Assembly: GCA_947172415.1 (NCBI GenBank)
Contig: OX359192.1
Span: 3,536,501 to 3,600,500 of the forward strand
Reading direction: 5' to 3'
DNA from: Chondrosia reniformis
Lineage: Eukaryota; Porifera; Demospongiae; Chondrillida; Chondrillidae
Length of the DNA stretch: 64,000 nucleotides
Shown: positions 37,333-48,745 of the stretch, piece by piece
How the letters are laid out: each line of letters opens with the position of its first letter
Numbering within the stretch: position 1 is the first letter of the stretch
Notes under the pieces: model-generated
Told to the model about the DNA's origin: nothing
Seen by the model: only the letters and a program-made list of their open reading frames with translations
Databases searched by the model: none
Translations under genes and position numbers: made by a program

Positions 37333-37576
37333 TGTGGTGCAAAATCGACAGATAATCCATATTTCCTATGATGCCATTAACTGAACAGCTTCAAACCTGA
37401 TGGAATCAGAAATTGTTTGTAAGGAAAATAACAATACAAACACAAACTGATGGGAAATGCGGTTGAAAATATCTATAACAGTGAAGCATACAGAAGGTAT
37501 TTCGATAATTGTGGACCATTAGTGAAGCCTGCGAATATTTCTCTAACTTTCAATACTGATCGTGTAAAGCGTTTAA
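37333..37576. other. Non-satellite flank next to the 3' end of LINE D
   Basis: 244 bp of unique sequence between satellite and the shared 3' terminus of LINE D. It is open on the plus strand from 37450 (MGNAVENIYNSEAYRRYFDN, continuing into the LINE), but I recognise no domain. Copies A, B and C have satellite at this position. It could be sequence read through beyond the LINE 3' end and carried along (3' transduction), or a previous insertion that LINE D entered. Confidence 0.6.
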
Positions 37577-37846
37577 CTTTAGAAACAAAAGCCTTAATGG
37601 AGAACCTTGTTACTTCTTGCCTTAGTTTACTAAGGCAAGGAATATCTCGCTTGGACAACCCTCAGTCAGTTATGTTTTCCTTTCTTTGGGTTTTTAGCCA
37701 GAAGCCTTGGCTTTGCCTCCTTCCAGCAGCAGCAGACAGGTGCACGTCGGGCCAAAGTTGACCGTCATAATAGGCGGGAGTACCTCCATACACAAATCCA
37801 CCACTGCTTTCCAGAGGTCGACAGGCAAGGAATGGGACAGGACTAC

Positions 37847-38956
37847 TTATCGTCCAGGCCCAAATCCCTCAACAGATAGATGTCGCCTCAATATCCTTAC
37901 AGCCGAGCAGAAAACAGTTCTCTGCATCCCTCTCATCACTTCTACTGCACTTTTTGACAGCTTTGGAATTCCCCTAAGGTCTTCCAGGAGCATCTCCACT
38001 GTCCCCAAAGCACCAATTATCATCAGGACTACCTTAATTCGGTAGCCCCTAAATTGTTTCCTCATATCAGCCGCCAGCTTCTGGTACTTTTGGAACTTCT
38101 CTTGCCATCTTCCATTAATATTGCTGTCAGTAGGAACTGACATCTCAATAATGTAGATGGACTTACATAGTCGATCCTCAACCACTAAGTCTGGCCTTCT
38201 TTCTGTCATTTCATCATCTGTAGGGATACTAGGATCCCACAAGATTTTGACAGACCTATTCTCATAGACTGGTTTTGCTTCTAGTTTGTACCAGGGCTCT
38301 TCCTGCTTGAATCCATATTCTTTCAACAGTCTCCACAACACTATCAGTATTGCCCGATCATGTCTCTCTTTGTAGAGAGAAAATCCCTTGGGCTCACACA
38401 TGTTTAGTATGTGTTTGACTGTTTCCATAGTCTTGCCACATTCTCTGCACATTAGGAGACTAGAATTCCTCAGAATCCTATTTTGGTACCACCTAGTGTG
38501 CAGCACATCATCTTGGGCTGCAAGAATCAGAGCCTCAGTTTGAGGTCTGAGTCTCCCCTCCGAAAGCCACACATAAGACTCCCTATTTGTGACTTTTTTG
38601 TGGTGTGAGCCCTGGTGAGACTTTTCGGCTAGGTTACTTTTTAACCTTTCAGTCTGAGCCTCCCGGAGCTCACGTGCCACTCTCCCCCATTCTCTTACAC
38701 TATTTTGTGAGGGATCTGTCCTTAGCCCCATTTCCAGTTCTAGTTCTATTCCATGGCTTCCCAGTATCAATCAGGCTTCTTTCAAGACAGTCCTCCTCTG
38801 CTTTGAGCACTCCAGCCACTTTTGGTGTTTAACCACAACAGCTGTGAGTGGATCATTGGCAGTATGGAGGTATCTTGCCAGATTCACAACAGCCCTGTCG
38901 TGATCCAAAGGAAAACTACACAGCCCTCTACCACCTTGAGAGCGAGGTAAGTTCAC
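37847..38956 (-). pseudogene. LINE D: connection, CCHC knuckle, RLE endonuclease
   Basis: 37847-38770 is a 307-residue open frame with the knuckle CRECGKTMETVKHILNMC followed by EPKGFSLYKERHDRA (no stop here, unlike B and C), then RRPDLVVEDR, IIEMSVP and EKFQKYQKL, all catalytic endonuclease positions retained. It reads on without a break from 38771-38956 (NLPRSQGGRGLCSFPLDHDR), the region between thumb and connection, in the same frame family. A single base lost near 38963 (compare copy A) ends it upstream. Confidence 0.86.
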
Positions 38957-39033
38957 TCTTTCATGGCAGAGTTATATTGATGACACTGGTACTTTCTAAT
39001 GATCTTTCTCACCATTCGGTCCAGTTTTGGAAG

Positions 39034-39485
39034 CTAACTTTGAGTCCACTTAAAAACTGGGTAAGAGTATCTCAATAGAGAGGCACACAACATGTTAGAG
39101 GCTTCTGCAGCATTCTTACCATTGAGGTGAGAGTCCCACACTTTGTGGAGTCTTCTCCCCAATTTGTTGATCAAGCAAGCTTTGACCTTGCTGTCATCTA
39201 CCTCAAACTGTTGTTCTAGCCCTAGGTACTTATAAGTAGTACCTTTTTCAAGGCTCCTTATGGATTCTTCACTGCGTTCAGTGTTGTCTTTGTCCAAAAG
39301 TCTCTTACTACCTCAATTGAGGGAGCTTCATTGGAGGTTGGAACATTGCCCTTCATCAGGAACTTCCTTTGGGTATTCCAAAGGTGGTTTTTTTCCTGGA
39401 ATTTCCTGCGTTCAACCGATCTTTGCTCTTGTAGGGTCCAGACCCTGAGTTTCCCCAGTGTCTTGTCTCGAGCTCTGATCAGCAC
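39034..39485 (-). pseudogene. LINE D reverse transcriptase remnant at the deletion junction
   Basis: 39258-39485 carries the basic linker (IRARDKTLGKLRVWTLQEQR, then SNEAPSIEVVRDF) and runs into the junction. 39034-39297 starts just past the junction and holds the thumb (KYLGLEQQFEVDDSKVKACL). The palm with YMDD is gone. An in-frame stop after KWTQS matches one in copy C. Confidence 0.85.
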
Positions 39486-39613
39486 ATTCAGGTTTAATGA
39501 ATGGAACTCCCTCCTAAGCTTTCTTCAGAGTACTTTCTGGCATTTGGTCATAGGATTATTATTCTGTTGACGCGCTATTTCCACATCCAACCGGGCAAGC
39601 AGTCTTCTAAACT

Positions 39614-40598
39614 TTAGGCCCTTGGCCTTCCTGTCACTTTTATGACCTTCCTGTCTCTTACTTCCCTTCTGATTATCTGATTTCCTTCCCTGGTTGCATG
39701 GCTGTGATTCCTTGGTTGTTTTCCCCTCACAGCCATAGAAACAGAGTAGACCAGGCAGTTCAGGTGCCAGGCCAACCTAGGGCCTTCCTGCCACTCTTTC
39801 TCCACCCAATCATTGGCCTCCTGAAGCAGTGCCGTATCAAAATGGTTGAACCGCACCGCCCCACAGGGTTTTCTATCAGAGAAATCTCCAGGTTTCTTTC
39901 GGAGACAGGCATCTTTTGCTTTGCCTAAAAGTTGCATCAGTTGATCATTGCCACTTATCCTTGGACTAGGATGATCATTTGTAGGAGTTTCAGCAGTGGC
40001 TGCAGGCAGCTCACCATTTTGTTCAGTCACAGCCTGTGACTTGGTGAAACTGCCCCTCTCCCTGGGCTCCCACACCTTCCTCCACAGTCTCAGTTAGGGT
40101 GGCTAAACCACGAGAGTCATGTTCCACAAGGTTTAGTCTCGAGAGACCTTGACCTCTTCGGATTCTACAAATTCTCGTAGTTAGCGCTACCTTTGTGGTT
40201 TTATGGTCTGGCATTTTAGCATTCCAAGCCTGGTACAACCGCTCGGCATATCCCTTTTCCATGGGCTTACTTTCTCGGTAGAGCTCCATGAGGATATTAT
40301 TCCTCTGAAGGTTCCAGATCACCCCTTGGATCCTTCTCCTTCTAGAGGTACCTTGCGGTGCATCATTAACCAAATCTAAATCTCGACTACCAGCTACTTG
40401 CAGTACTCCGTCTCCTACCAAGTTCCTTTTGGCTTGGAAGGCAAGGGTTCGACCGGTCTGAGGCAAATGTGGGTATTTGCTCAGCCATTCCTGCTCTAAA
40501 CGCTTCTGATAGCCACCTCTTTTGGGTTCAGATCGCTCATAGCAATCAATTAGTGCCCTAACCATTTCCTCGGTCCATAGGGCTGGTTGGCTCATCAT
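39614..40598 (-). pseudogene. LINE D N-terminal region with two Myb-like repeats
   Basis: 40023-40598 (191 residues) holds both modules: YERSEPKRGGYQKRLEQEW and YRESKPMEKGYAERLYQAW. 39614-40075 holds the linker with NDQLMQLLGKAKDACLRKKP and ANDWVEKEWQEGPR in another frame, so one frameshift lies near 40045. The first Met is internal relative to copy A, where the frame opens further upstream. Confidence 0.82.
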
Positions 40599-40734
40599 GG
40601 GGATTGAAGAAAGGCTATTACATTCAGGTACATCTACCTGCGAGGCACCAGTGGAATCAGCTATTCTGGTTGACCCAGGATTTTCTTCACCACTGGTGCA
40701 CCTAGGCCCCAGCCTGTCTTAAAAATTTTAATTC

Positions 40735-40915
40735 TCGTGACGTAACGTAACCCAGTGAAGCTGCCAGACGGGGGGTTAGCCCATACTGGCAAGGAGGCTG
40801 ATTTAGCCACAGGATGCCACATAAAGGGCTAAGCACCCTGCTCCGTCGAGGGGTTGAACTGGACAATACCCATCCTCTTGTCAGCACAGAACCACAGCCT
40901 CCCATTCCCATGACA
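40735..40915 (-). other. 5' leader of LINE copy D
   Basis: Matches the leader of copy A nearly base for base, including the GGAGGCTG and CAGCCTCC words and GGCTAAAT. Its outer edge (minus strand starting near TGTCATGGGAATG) agrees with that of copy A to within a few bases, so this is the true 5' end of the element. Confidence 0.75.
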
Positions 40916-43900
40916 TTCAACTATACATACAACTAGTAAATACAACTAGTTCATACAACTAGAACTACAAATTTTATATAGAACTAGTTCAAAGAATGAG
41001 AACATAAAACTACTACATTCAACTAGCAACTACTACATAGAACTAGTACATAGAACTGGTACATACAACTAGTACACACACTTAGTACATACTACTAGTA
41101 CATACAACTATTACATACAACTAGTACATAAAACTAGTACACACAAGTAGTACATACAACTAGTGCACACAACTAGTATATACAACAATTACACAAAATA
41201 AGCACATATAATCAGTACTTACACATAAAATTAGGACATATATATAGTACATACACCTAGTAAATAGTACACACAACTAGTTCTTACAATTATTACATAA
41301 AAATACTACTTACCACTAGTATATACAATTAGTACATAGCTAATACATACAACTAGAACATATATTTTGGTTCATAATGACTACATACAAGCAGTACACA
41401 AAACTAGTACCAACAATTAGTTAATACAACTAGTACTAGTTCAAAACACTAGTTCATACAATGAGTACATACACCTATTTCATAAAACTAATACACACAA
41501 CTACTACATAAAACTAGCACATACACATATAACTAGAACATATATATAGTACTTACAACTACTACATACAACTAGTGCATGCAAGTGGTACATAACTAGT
41601 ACATACAACTAGTATATACAACTAGTATATATAATTAGTGGATACAATTAGTACACACAACTAGTACATATAACTAGTACATGCAGCTATTTACTACTAC
41701 ATACACCTAGTACATACAATTAGTTCATACAACTAGTAAATACAGATTGTTACTAGTACATACACTTAGTACATACAACTAGTACAGATAACTAGTACAT
41801 GCAACTACTTACTAGTACATACAACTAGTACATACAATTAGTACATACAACTAGTACAGATAACTAGTACATGCAACTACTTACTAGTACATACAACTAG
41901 TACATACAATTAGTACATAACAAGTACATACAAGTAGTACATACAACTAGAACAAATAATTAGTGTATACAATTAGTACATACAAATAGTACATGAAATT
42001 AGTACGTACAAATTGTTCAAACAGGTAGTACCTACAACTTGTACTTACCTAGTACCCACTATAACTAGTACTATAAAGAACCTATAACTATTACATACAA
42101 ATAGAACATACATCTAGTTACTAGTACATACAACTAGTAACTACAACTAGTAAATATAACTAGTACATACAACAATTACAAAAAACTAGTAAATACACCT
42201 AGTATATACAACTAGTTCATACAATAAGTTCATATAACTAATATATGCAATTACTTACTAGTACATACATACAATTAGGACATACAACTAATTCAAACAA
42301 CTAGTACATACAACTAGTACATACAGATAGTTACTAATACTTACAACTAGTATATACAACTTCTACATAAAACTAGTACATTAAACTAGTACATAGAACT
42401 AGTACATAGAACTAGTACATATAACTAGTTACTAGTACATACAACTAATACATAAAACTAGTACATAAAACTAGTAACTACAACTATTAAATAAAACTAG
42501 TACATACAACAATTACACACAACTACTACAGAAAACTAGTACATAAAACTAGGACATACAACTAGTAAATACAACTAATAAATACGGATTGTTACTAGTA
42601 CATACACCTAGTACACAAAACTACCACATACAACTACTCCATATAACTACATACAACTAGTACATAAAACTAATACATACAACGAGTAACTACAACTAGT
42701 AACTAAAACTAGTAAATATAACTAGTACGTACAACAATTACACACAACTACTACAGAAAACTAGTACATAAAACTAGGACATACAACTAGTAAATACAAC
42801 TAGTAAATACAGATTGTTACTAGTACATACACCTAGTACATACAACTAGAACATACAACTAGTACATATAACTACATGCCATAACATACAATTAGTACAT
42901 ATAATTAGTACACACAGCTAGTACACACAACTACTACATACATCAAGTACACACAACTAGTACATACAACAAGTACATACAACTAGTACATAAAACTTGT
43001 AACTAGTAACTACAACTATAAATATAACTAGTATGTACAACAATTACACACAATAAGTACATACAATTAGTATATATAACTACATACACCTAGTACATAC
43101 AAATAATACTTACAACTTCTACATACAATTAGTACATAAAACTAGTACTTAGAACTAATACATACACCTAGTACATACAACTAATTACTAGTGCATACAA
43201 CTAGTACATAAAACTAGTACTTACCGCTAGTAACTACAACAAGTAAATATAATTAGTACGTTCAACAATTACGCACAGCTAGTACATACAACTACTACAT
43301 ACAACCAGTAAATACAGATTGTTACTAGTACATACACCTAGTACATACAACTAATACATACAACTAGTACATGTAATTAGTACATACAACTACTTACTAG
43401 AACATATATACAGCTAGTACATACAACTAGTACATATAACAAGTACATACAACTAATACATACAACTAGTACATACAACTAGCACACACAACTAGTACAT
43501 ACAACTAGTACACACAATTAGTACATCCAACTAGTACATACAACTAGTACATACAATTAGTACATACAACTAGTACATTCTACTAGTACATAGAACTGGT
43601 ACATATAACTAGTAAATGCAACTAGTTACTAGTACATACAACTAGTACATATAATTAGTACATACAACTAGTACATACAGCTAGGACATACAACTAGTAC
43701 AGATAACTAGGACATCATCTACTTACTCGTACATACACCTAGTACATACAACTAGTACATGAAACTAGCACATAAAACAAGTAACTACAACTAGTAAATA
43801 TAACTAGTACGTACAAAACTTACACACAACTAGTACATACAACAAGTACATATAACTACATACAACTAGTACATACAACTATTGCATACAACTAGTACAT

Positions 43901-44847
43901 ACAGATAGTTACTAGTGCACACAACTAGTACATACAGATAGTTACTAGTGCATACAACTAATACATACAACTTCTACATACAACTAGTACATAAAACTAG
44001 AACATACAACTAGTACATACAACTAGTATATACAACTAGTTACTAGGACATACAACTAGTACATAAAATTAGTACATAACACTAGTAACTACAACTAGTA
44101 AATATAAGTAGTATGTACATCAATTACACACAACTTGTACATTCAACTAGTACATATAATTACAAAAAACTAGTACATAAACCTAGTACATACAATTAGT
44201 AACTACAACTAGTAAATATCACTATTATATACGTACAACAATTTCACACAGCTAGCACAAATAACTAGTACATATAACTACATATGATTAGTAAATACAA
44301 CTAGTAAATAAGGTTTGTTACTGGTACATTTAGCTAGTACATACAACTAGTTCATACAACTAGTACATAAAACTACATACTAGTTCATACAACTAGTACA
44401 TACAATTAGTACATACAGCTAGTACATACAACAACTACATACAACGAGTACAGACAACTAGAACATACAACTAGTACGTACAACAAGTAGGTACAACTAG
44501 TACACACAACTAGTACATACAATTAGTATATACAGCTAATACATACAACTAGTACATACAACTAGTACATATAACTAGTACATACATCTTGTTACCAGAA
44601 CATTCAACTAGTACATAAAACTTGTAACTACAACTAGTAACTACAACTAGTAAATATAACTAGTACGTACAACAATTACACACAATAAGTACATACAACT
44701 AGTACATATAACTACATACAACTTCTACATACAACTAGTACATAAAACTAGTACATACAACTAGTAAATACAGATTGTTATTAGTCCATACACCTAGTAC
44801 ATACAAGTAGTACATATAATTAGTACATACAGCTGGTACATACAACT
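40916..44847 (+). repeat. 13-bp satellite block, higher-order type with CAATTACACAC variants
   Basis: 3.9 kb of array built from a longer recurring phrase. The variant ACAACAATTACACAC appears near 42170, 42505, 42732, 43030, 43265, 44115 and 44668, and the variant CAGATTGTTACTAG near 41750, 42585, 42822, 43315 and 44770. Spacing is irregular, 230-550 bp. No gene is seen. Confidence 0.92.
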
Positions 44848-45101
44848 AGTAGCTAGCATGCTTAAGGACTGTTTGTGTTGCCCCATATTGTGTTACCCCT
44901 CCTCCAAAGGAATGTTACTACTATAAGACCTAAGGATACACTTATGGAATATGTCCTACTTGTGTCTATGGTTATGCTGAATCTGTTTTACCTGTACAAG
45001 CAAGATTACTAATAGATTAAATTCATAAAATTTAATTTGACTTACATTCCTTTCATAAAATTAAACTTCATCATGTGTCTTAACTTAATGTAACTTAATT
45101 A
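44848..45101 (+). repeat. TATA/hammerhead repeat family, 5' part only
   Basis: Matches 55243-55490 (TTAAGGACTGT, CCTCCAAAGGAATGTTA, GGTTATGCTGAATCTGTTTT and so on). The sequence stops at TTAATTAAC, before the TATA box and ribozyme of the longer copies, and joins LINE sequence directly. It therefore marks the left breakpoint of the segmental duplication that follows. Confidence 0.8.
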
Positions 45102-45187
45102 ACCTGCGAGGCACCAGTGGAATCACCTATTCTGGTTGACCCAGGGTTTTCTTCACCACTGGTGCACCTAGGCCACAGCCTGTCTAA
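45102..45187 (-). mobile_element. 86-bp fragment of the RLE-type LINE
   Basis: Corresponds to the right edge of LINE C (30574-30655) including its unusual 5' junction CCTGTCTAATTGTATATACA, but keeps the 11 bp that C lacks near 30604. It was carried here by the segmental duplication, not inserted by retrotransposition. Confidence 0.88.
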
Positions 45188-48100
45188 TTGTATATACACC
45201 TAGTACATACAACTAGGATACAAGTAATATATACAACTAGTACACACAACCAGTGCATACAACTAGTACATACAACTACAAACTAGTACATGCACCTAGT
45301 ACACAGAAAGAGTATATAAAACGCATCCATACAACTGGTACGCACAACAAGACACTAGTGCATACAGCTAGTTCATAATGAACATAAAACTACCACTTAA
45401 AACTAGTATATGCAACTAGTACACAGCTAGTACATACAATTGGTACATAACTAGTACATGCAACTATTACATACAACTAATATATACAATTTGTACATAA
45501 AACTACTACATGCAACTATTACATACAACTATTAAGTATACCTAATACTAATACGTACAACTTGTACATAAAACTAGTACATACAATTAGTACACACAAG
45601 TACTGCATATAACTAATACATCTAACTAGTACATACACATATAACAAGTATATATAAATAGTACATACACCTAGTATATACAACTAGGACATACAAGTAA
45701 TATTTGCAACTAGTACACGCAACCAGTGCATACAACTAGCAAGAAACTAGGATATGCAACTAGTACACAGCTAGTACATACAAGTAATATATACGTACAA
45801 CTAGTACACACAATTGGTACATGACTGGTACATGCAACTATTACATACAACTAGTATTTACAATTCATACATACAACTACTACATGCAACTACTACATAC
45901 AACTATTAAGTATACCTAATACTAGTACGTACAACATTGTACATAAAACTAGTACATACACCTAGTACATAATATTAGTACATACAACTAGTACACGCAA
46001 GTAATGCATATAACTAGTACATACACATATAACTAGTATATATAAATAGTACATACACCTAGTATATACAACTAGGACATACAAGTATTATTTGCAACTA
46101 GTACACACAACCAGTGCATACAACTAGCTAGAAACTAGTACATGCAACTCGTACATAGAAAGAGATTATAAAACTCATGAATACAACTAGTACGAACAAC
46201 AACACACCAGTACATACAGCTAGTTCATAGAAAGTGAACATAAAACTACCACATAAAACTAGTATATACAACTAGTACACAGCTAGGACATACAAGTAAT
46301 ATATACATACAACTAGTACATACAATTGGTACATAACTAGTACATGCAACTATTACATACAACTAGTACATACAATTCATACATACAACTACTACATGCA
46401 ACTACTACATACAACTTGTACCTACAAATATTAAATATAACTAATACTAGGACATACAACTAGTAAATAAAACTAGTACATACACCTTGTACATACAATT
46501 TGTACATACAACTAGTACACACAAGTACTAGATATAACCAGTACATACAACAAGTAAATACAAATAGTACATACAACTAGTACATACAACTAGACCATAC
46601 AACTAGTTACTAGTGCATACAACTAGGATATACAACTAGTATATACAACTAGTACGTTCAACTAGTACATACAACTAGTAACGAGTACATACAAATAGCA
46701 CATAGAACAAGTACATACAACTACTTCATACAACTAGTACATAGAACTCTTACTTACAATTAGTACATACATCTAGTACATACAACCAACTAGTATTTAA
46801 AACTAATGCTACAACTAGTAAATACAACTAGTACATACAAATAGTACATATAACTAGTACACACAACTAGTTCACACAACTAGTTCACACAACTAGTACA
46901 TAGAACTAGTCGATACGAATAGTACATTCAACTAGAACAGAAAATTAGTTCATACAACTAATACACACAACTAGTACATAGGACTAGTACATATAACTAG
47001 TACATGTATTTAGAACATACAAGTGGAACTTAACAATAGTGACTAGCTCATACAACTAGTTCATACAACTAGTACATGACTAGTTGATACAACTAGTACA
47101 TACAACTAGCACAAACTACTAGTACAAAACTAGTACATACAAACAGTACATACAACTAGTACATACAAGTAGTGCCTACAACTAGTTAATAATACCAGCT
47201 ATAGTACCGACAACTAGTTCATACAACTACTAGTATATAAATAGTGCATACAACTAGTTAAAACAACTAGCACAAACAAGTACTACATAACTTGTACATT
47301 CAACTGGTCCATAAAACTAGTTAATACAGCTAGTACGTACATTTAGTATCTACAACGAGTAAATATAACTAGTACTAGTCATAAACCTAGTACATACAAC
47401 TAGTACATAAAACTAGAAATGAGTACATACGAGTTCATACAACTAGTACATACAACTATTTTATACAACTAGGACATATAACTATTACTTACAACTAGTA
47501 CATACGACTATTATCTACAACTAGTACATACAACTAATACAGACAACTAGTACATATTACTAGTTCATACAACTAGTACATACAACCAGACCATACAACT
47601 TGTACCCACAACTAGTAAATAGTACATACAACTAGTACATATAACTATACATACAAGTAGTACCTACAACTAGTTAATATTACCAGTAATAGTACCTACA
47701 ACTATTTCATTCAACTATTACATACAAATAGTACATAAAATTAGTACCTACAACTAGTTATATTAACTAGTTGTTTGTACTAGTTATTTAGAAGTTGTAT
47801 GTATTAGTTGTAGTACTAGCTGTATGTACTAGTCCATATAACTAGTACATACAACTAGTACATAGAACTATTATATAAAACTAGTACATACGAGTAGTGC
47901 ATGCAACTAGTACACACAATTAATACTTACAACTATTACTTACAACAAATACATACAGTGAGTACATACAACTACTTCTGAGTACATACATGTAGTACAT
48001 ACAATTTGTACCAACAACTAGTAACGAGTACATAAAACTATTACATACAACTAATACATACAACTACTACCTACAACTGGAACATAAATCTAGTACTTAC

Positions 48101-48360
48101 AACTAGTACATACATATAGTACCTACAAATATTAAATATACCTGGTACCACTACATACAACTGGTACATACAACTAGTACCTATGACTAGTAAGTAAAAC
48201 TAGCACTAGTACATGCAACTAGAACATACAATTGGCACATACAGCTAGTAAGTAGTACATATAACTAGTAAATACATCTAGTATATAAAACTAGTACATA
48301 CAACTATTAATTACAAGTAATACATACAACTAATAACTAAACCTAGGAAATAGAAGTTGT
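45188..48360 (+). repeat. 13-bp satellite block, duplicate of 30656-33190
   Basis: 45188-47716 follows 30656-33190 unit by unit. Beyond 47717 the collinearity stops. From the ACTAGT at 47753 to that at 47828 the units are reversed, as at 35645-35754. No gene is seen. Confidence 0.92.
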
Positions 48361-48745
48361 TCGAGTTTAAAAAACTCGTGGGGCGCCAGGCGCCCCTAAG
48401 TAAACTCAAACTACTTGGCTGGTTCTTATAGATATCTGGTTAACCGATTTCCCATCGACTCTTGTTGGCCGTCAATTTTTCAAGGCCATATCTCGTAGAA
48501 AACGTTTTTGCGCAAGCTTTAGGTTACATAGTATTAGCAAGGGTGGTTTTAAGTCCATTTCGTTCGTTCAATGTTCTACGCTAAGGAAGAGAAAGCTAAT
48601 TTTAAGCTAGAAAACGAAAGCTAGCGCACGTCCGCCATTTTTTGACAGATATATATATATATATATATACAAGACTACGAACAGGAAGCCATACGTTAAC
48701 ATAATTTCTGAAAACAATATAGGGGTGCCTATGGTGCCCCAATAA
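48361..48745. repeat. Interspersed repeat, copy 2 (longer)
   Basis: 385-bp non-satellite block related to 763-970. It starts with the foldback GAGTTTAAAAAACTC and a GC palindrome (GGGGCGCC...GGCGCCCC, 48379-48396), has a TA microsatellite at about 48648-48668, and ends with GGGGTGCCTATGGTGCCCC, which folds into an 8-bp stem with two G-U pairs. A short 3' hairpin followed by CTAG is Helitron-like, but CTAG also occurs in every satellite unit and no A^T empty site was found. Confidence 0.75.

Larger units (their letters stand above)
37577..40915 (-). mobile_element. RLE-type LINE copy D, internally deleted
   Basis: A 3.3-kb minus-strand copy with leader, N-terminal Myb-like repeats, linker, C-terminal reverse transcriptase remnant, CCHC knuckle, endonuclease and 3' end CTTTAGAAAC. 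About 1.0 kb of copy C (roughly 28225-29243), covering reverse transcriptase motifs through YMDD, is missing; the join near 39290 shares TCT on both sides. I found no clear target duplication. The deletion differs from that in copy A, although both remove overlapping parts of the catalytic domain. Confidence 0.9.

Noticed and set aside
45102-45187. Independent LINE insertion
   Set aside because: Its 5' junction is identical to that of LINE C and is followed by the same 2.5 kb of satellite, so it is part of a segmental duplication.
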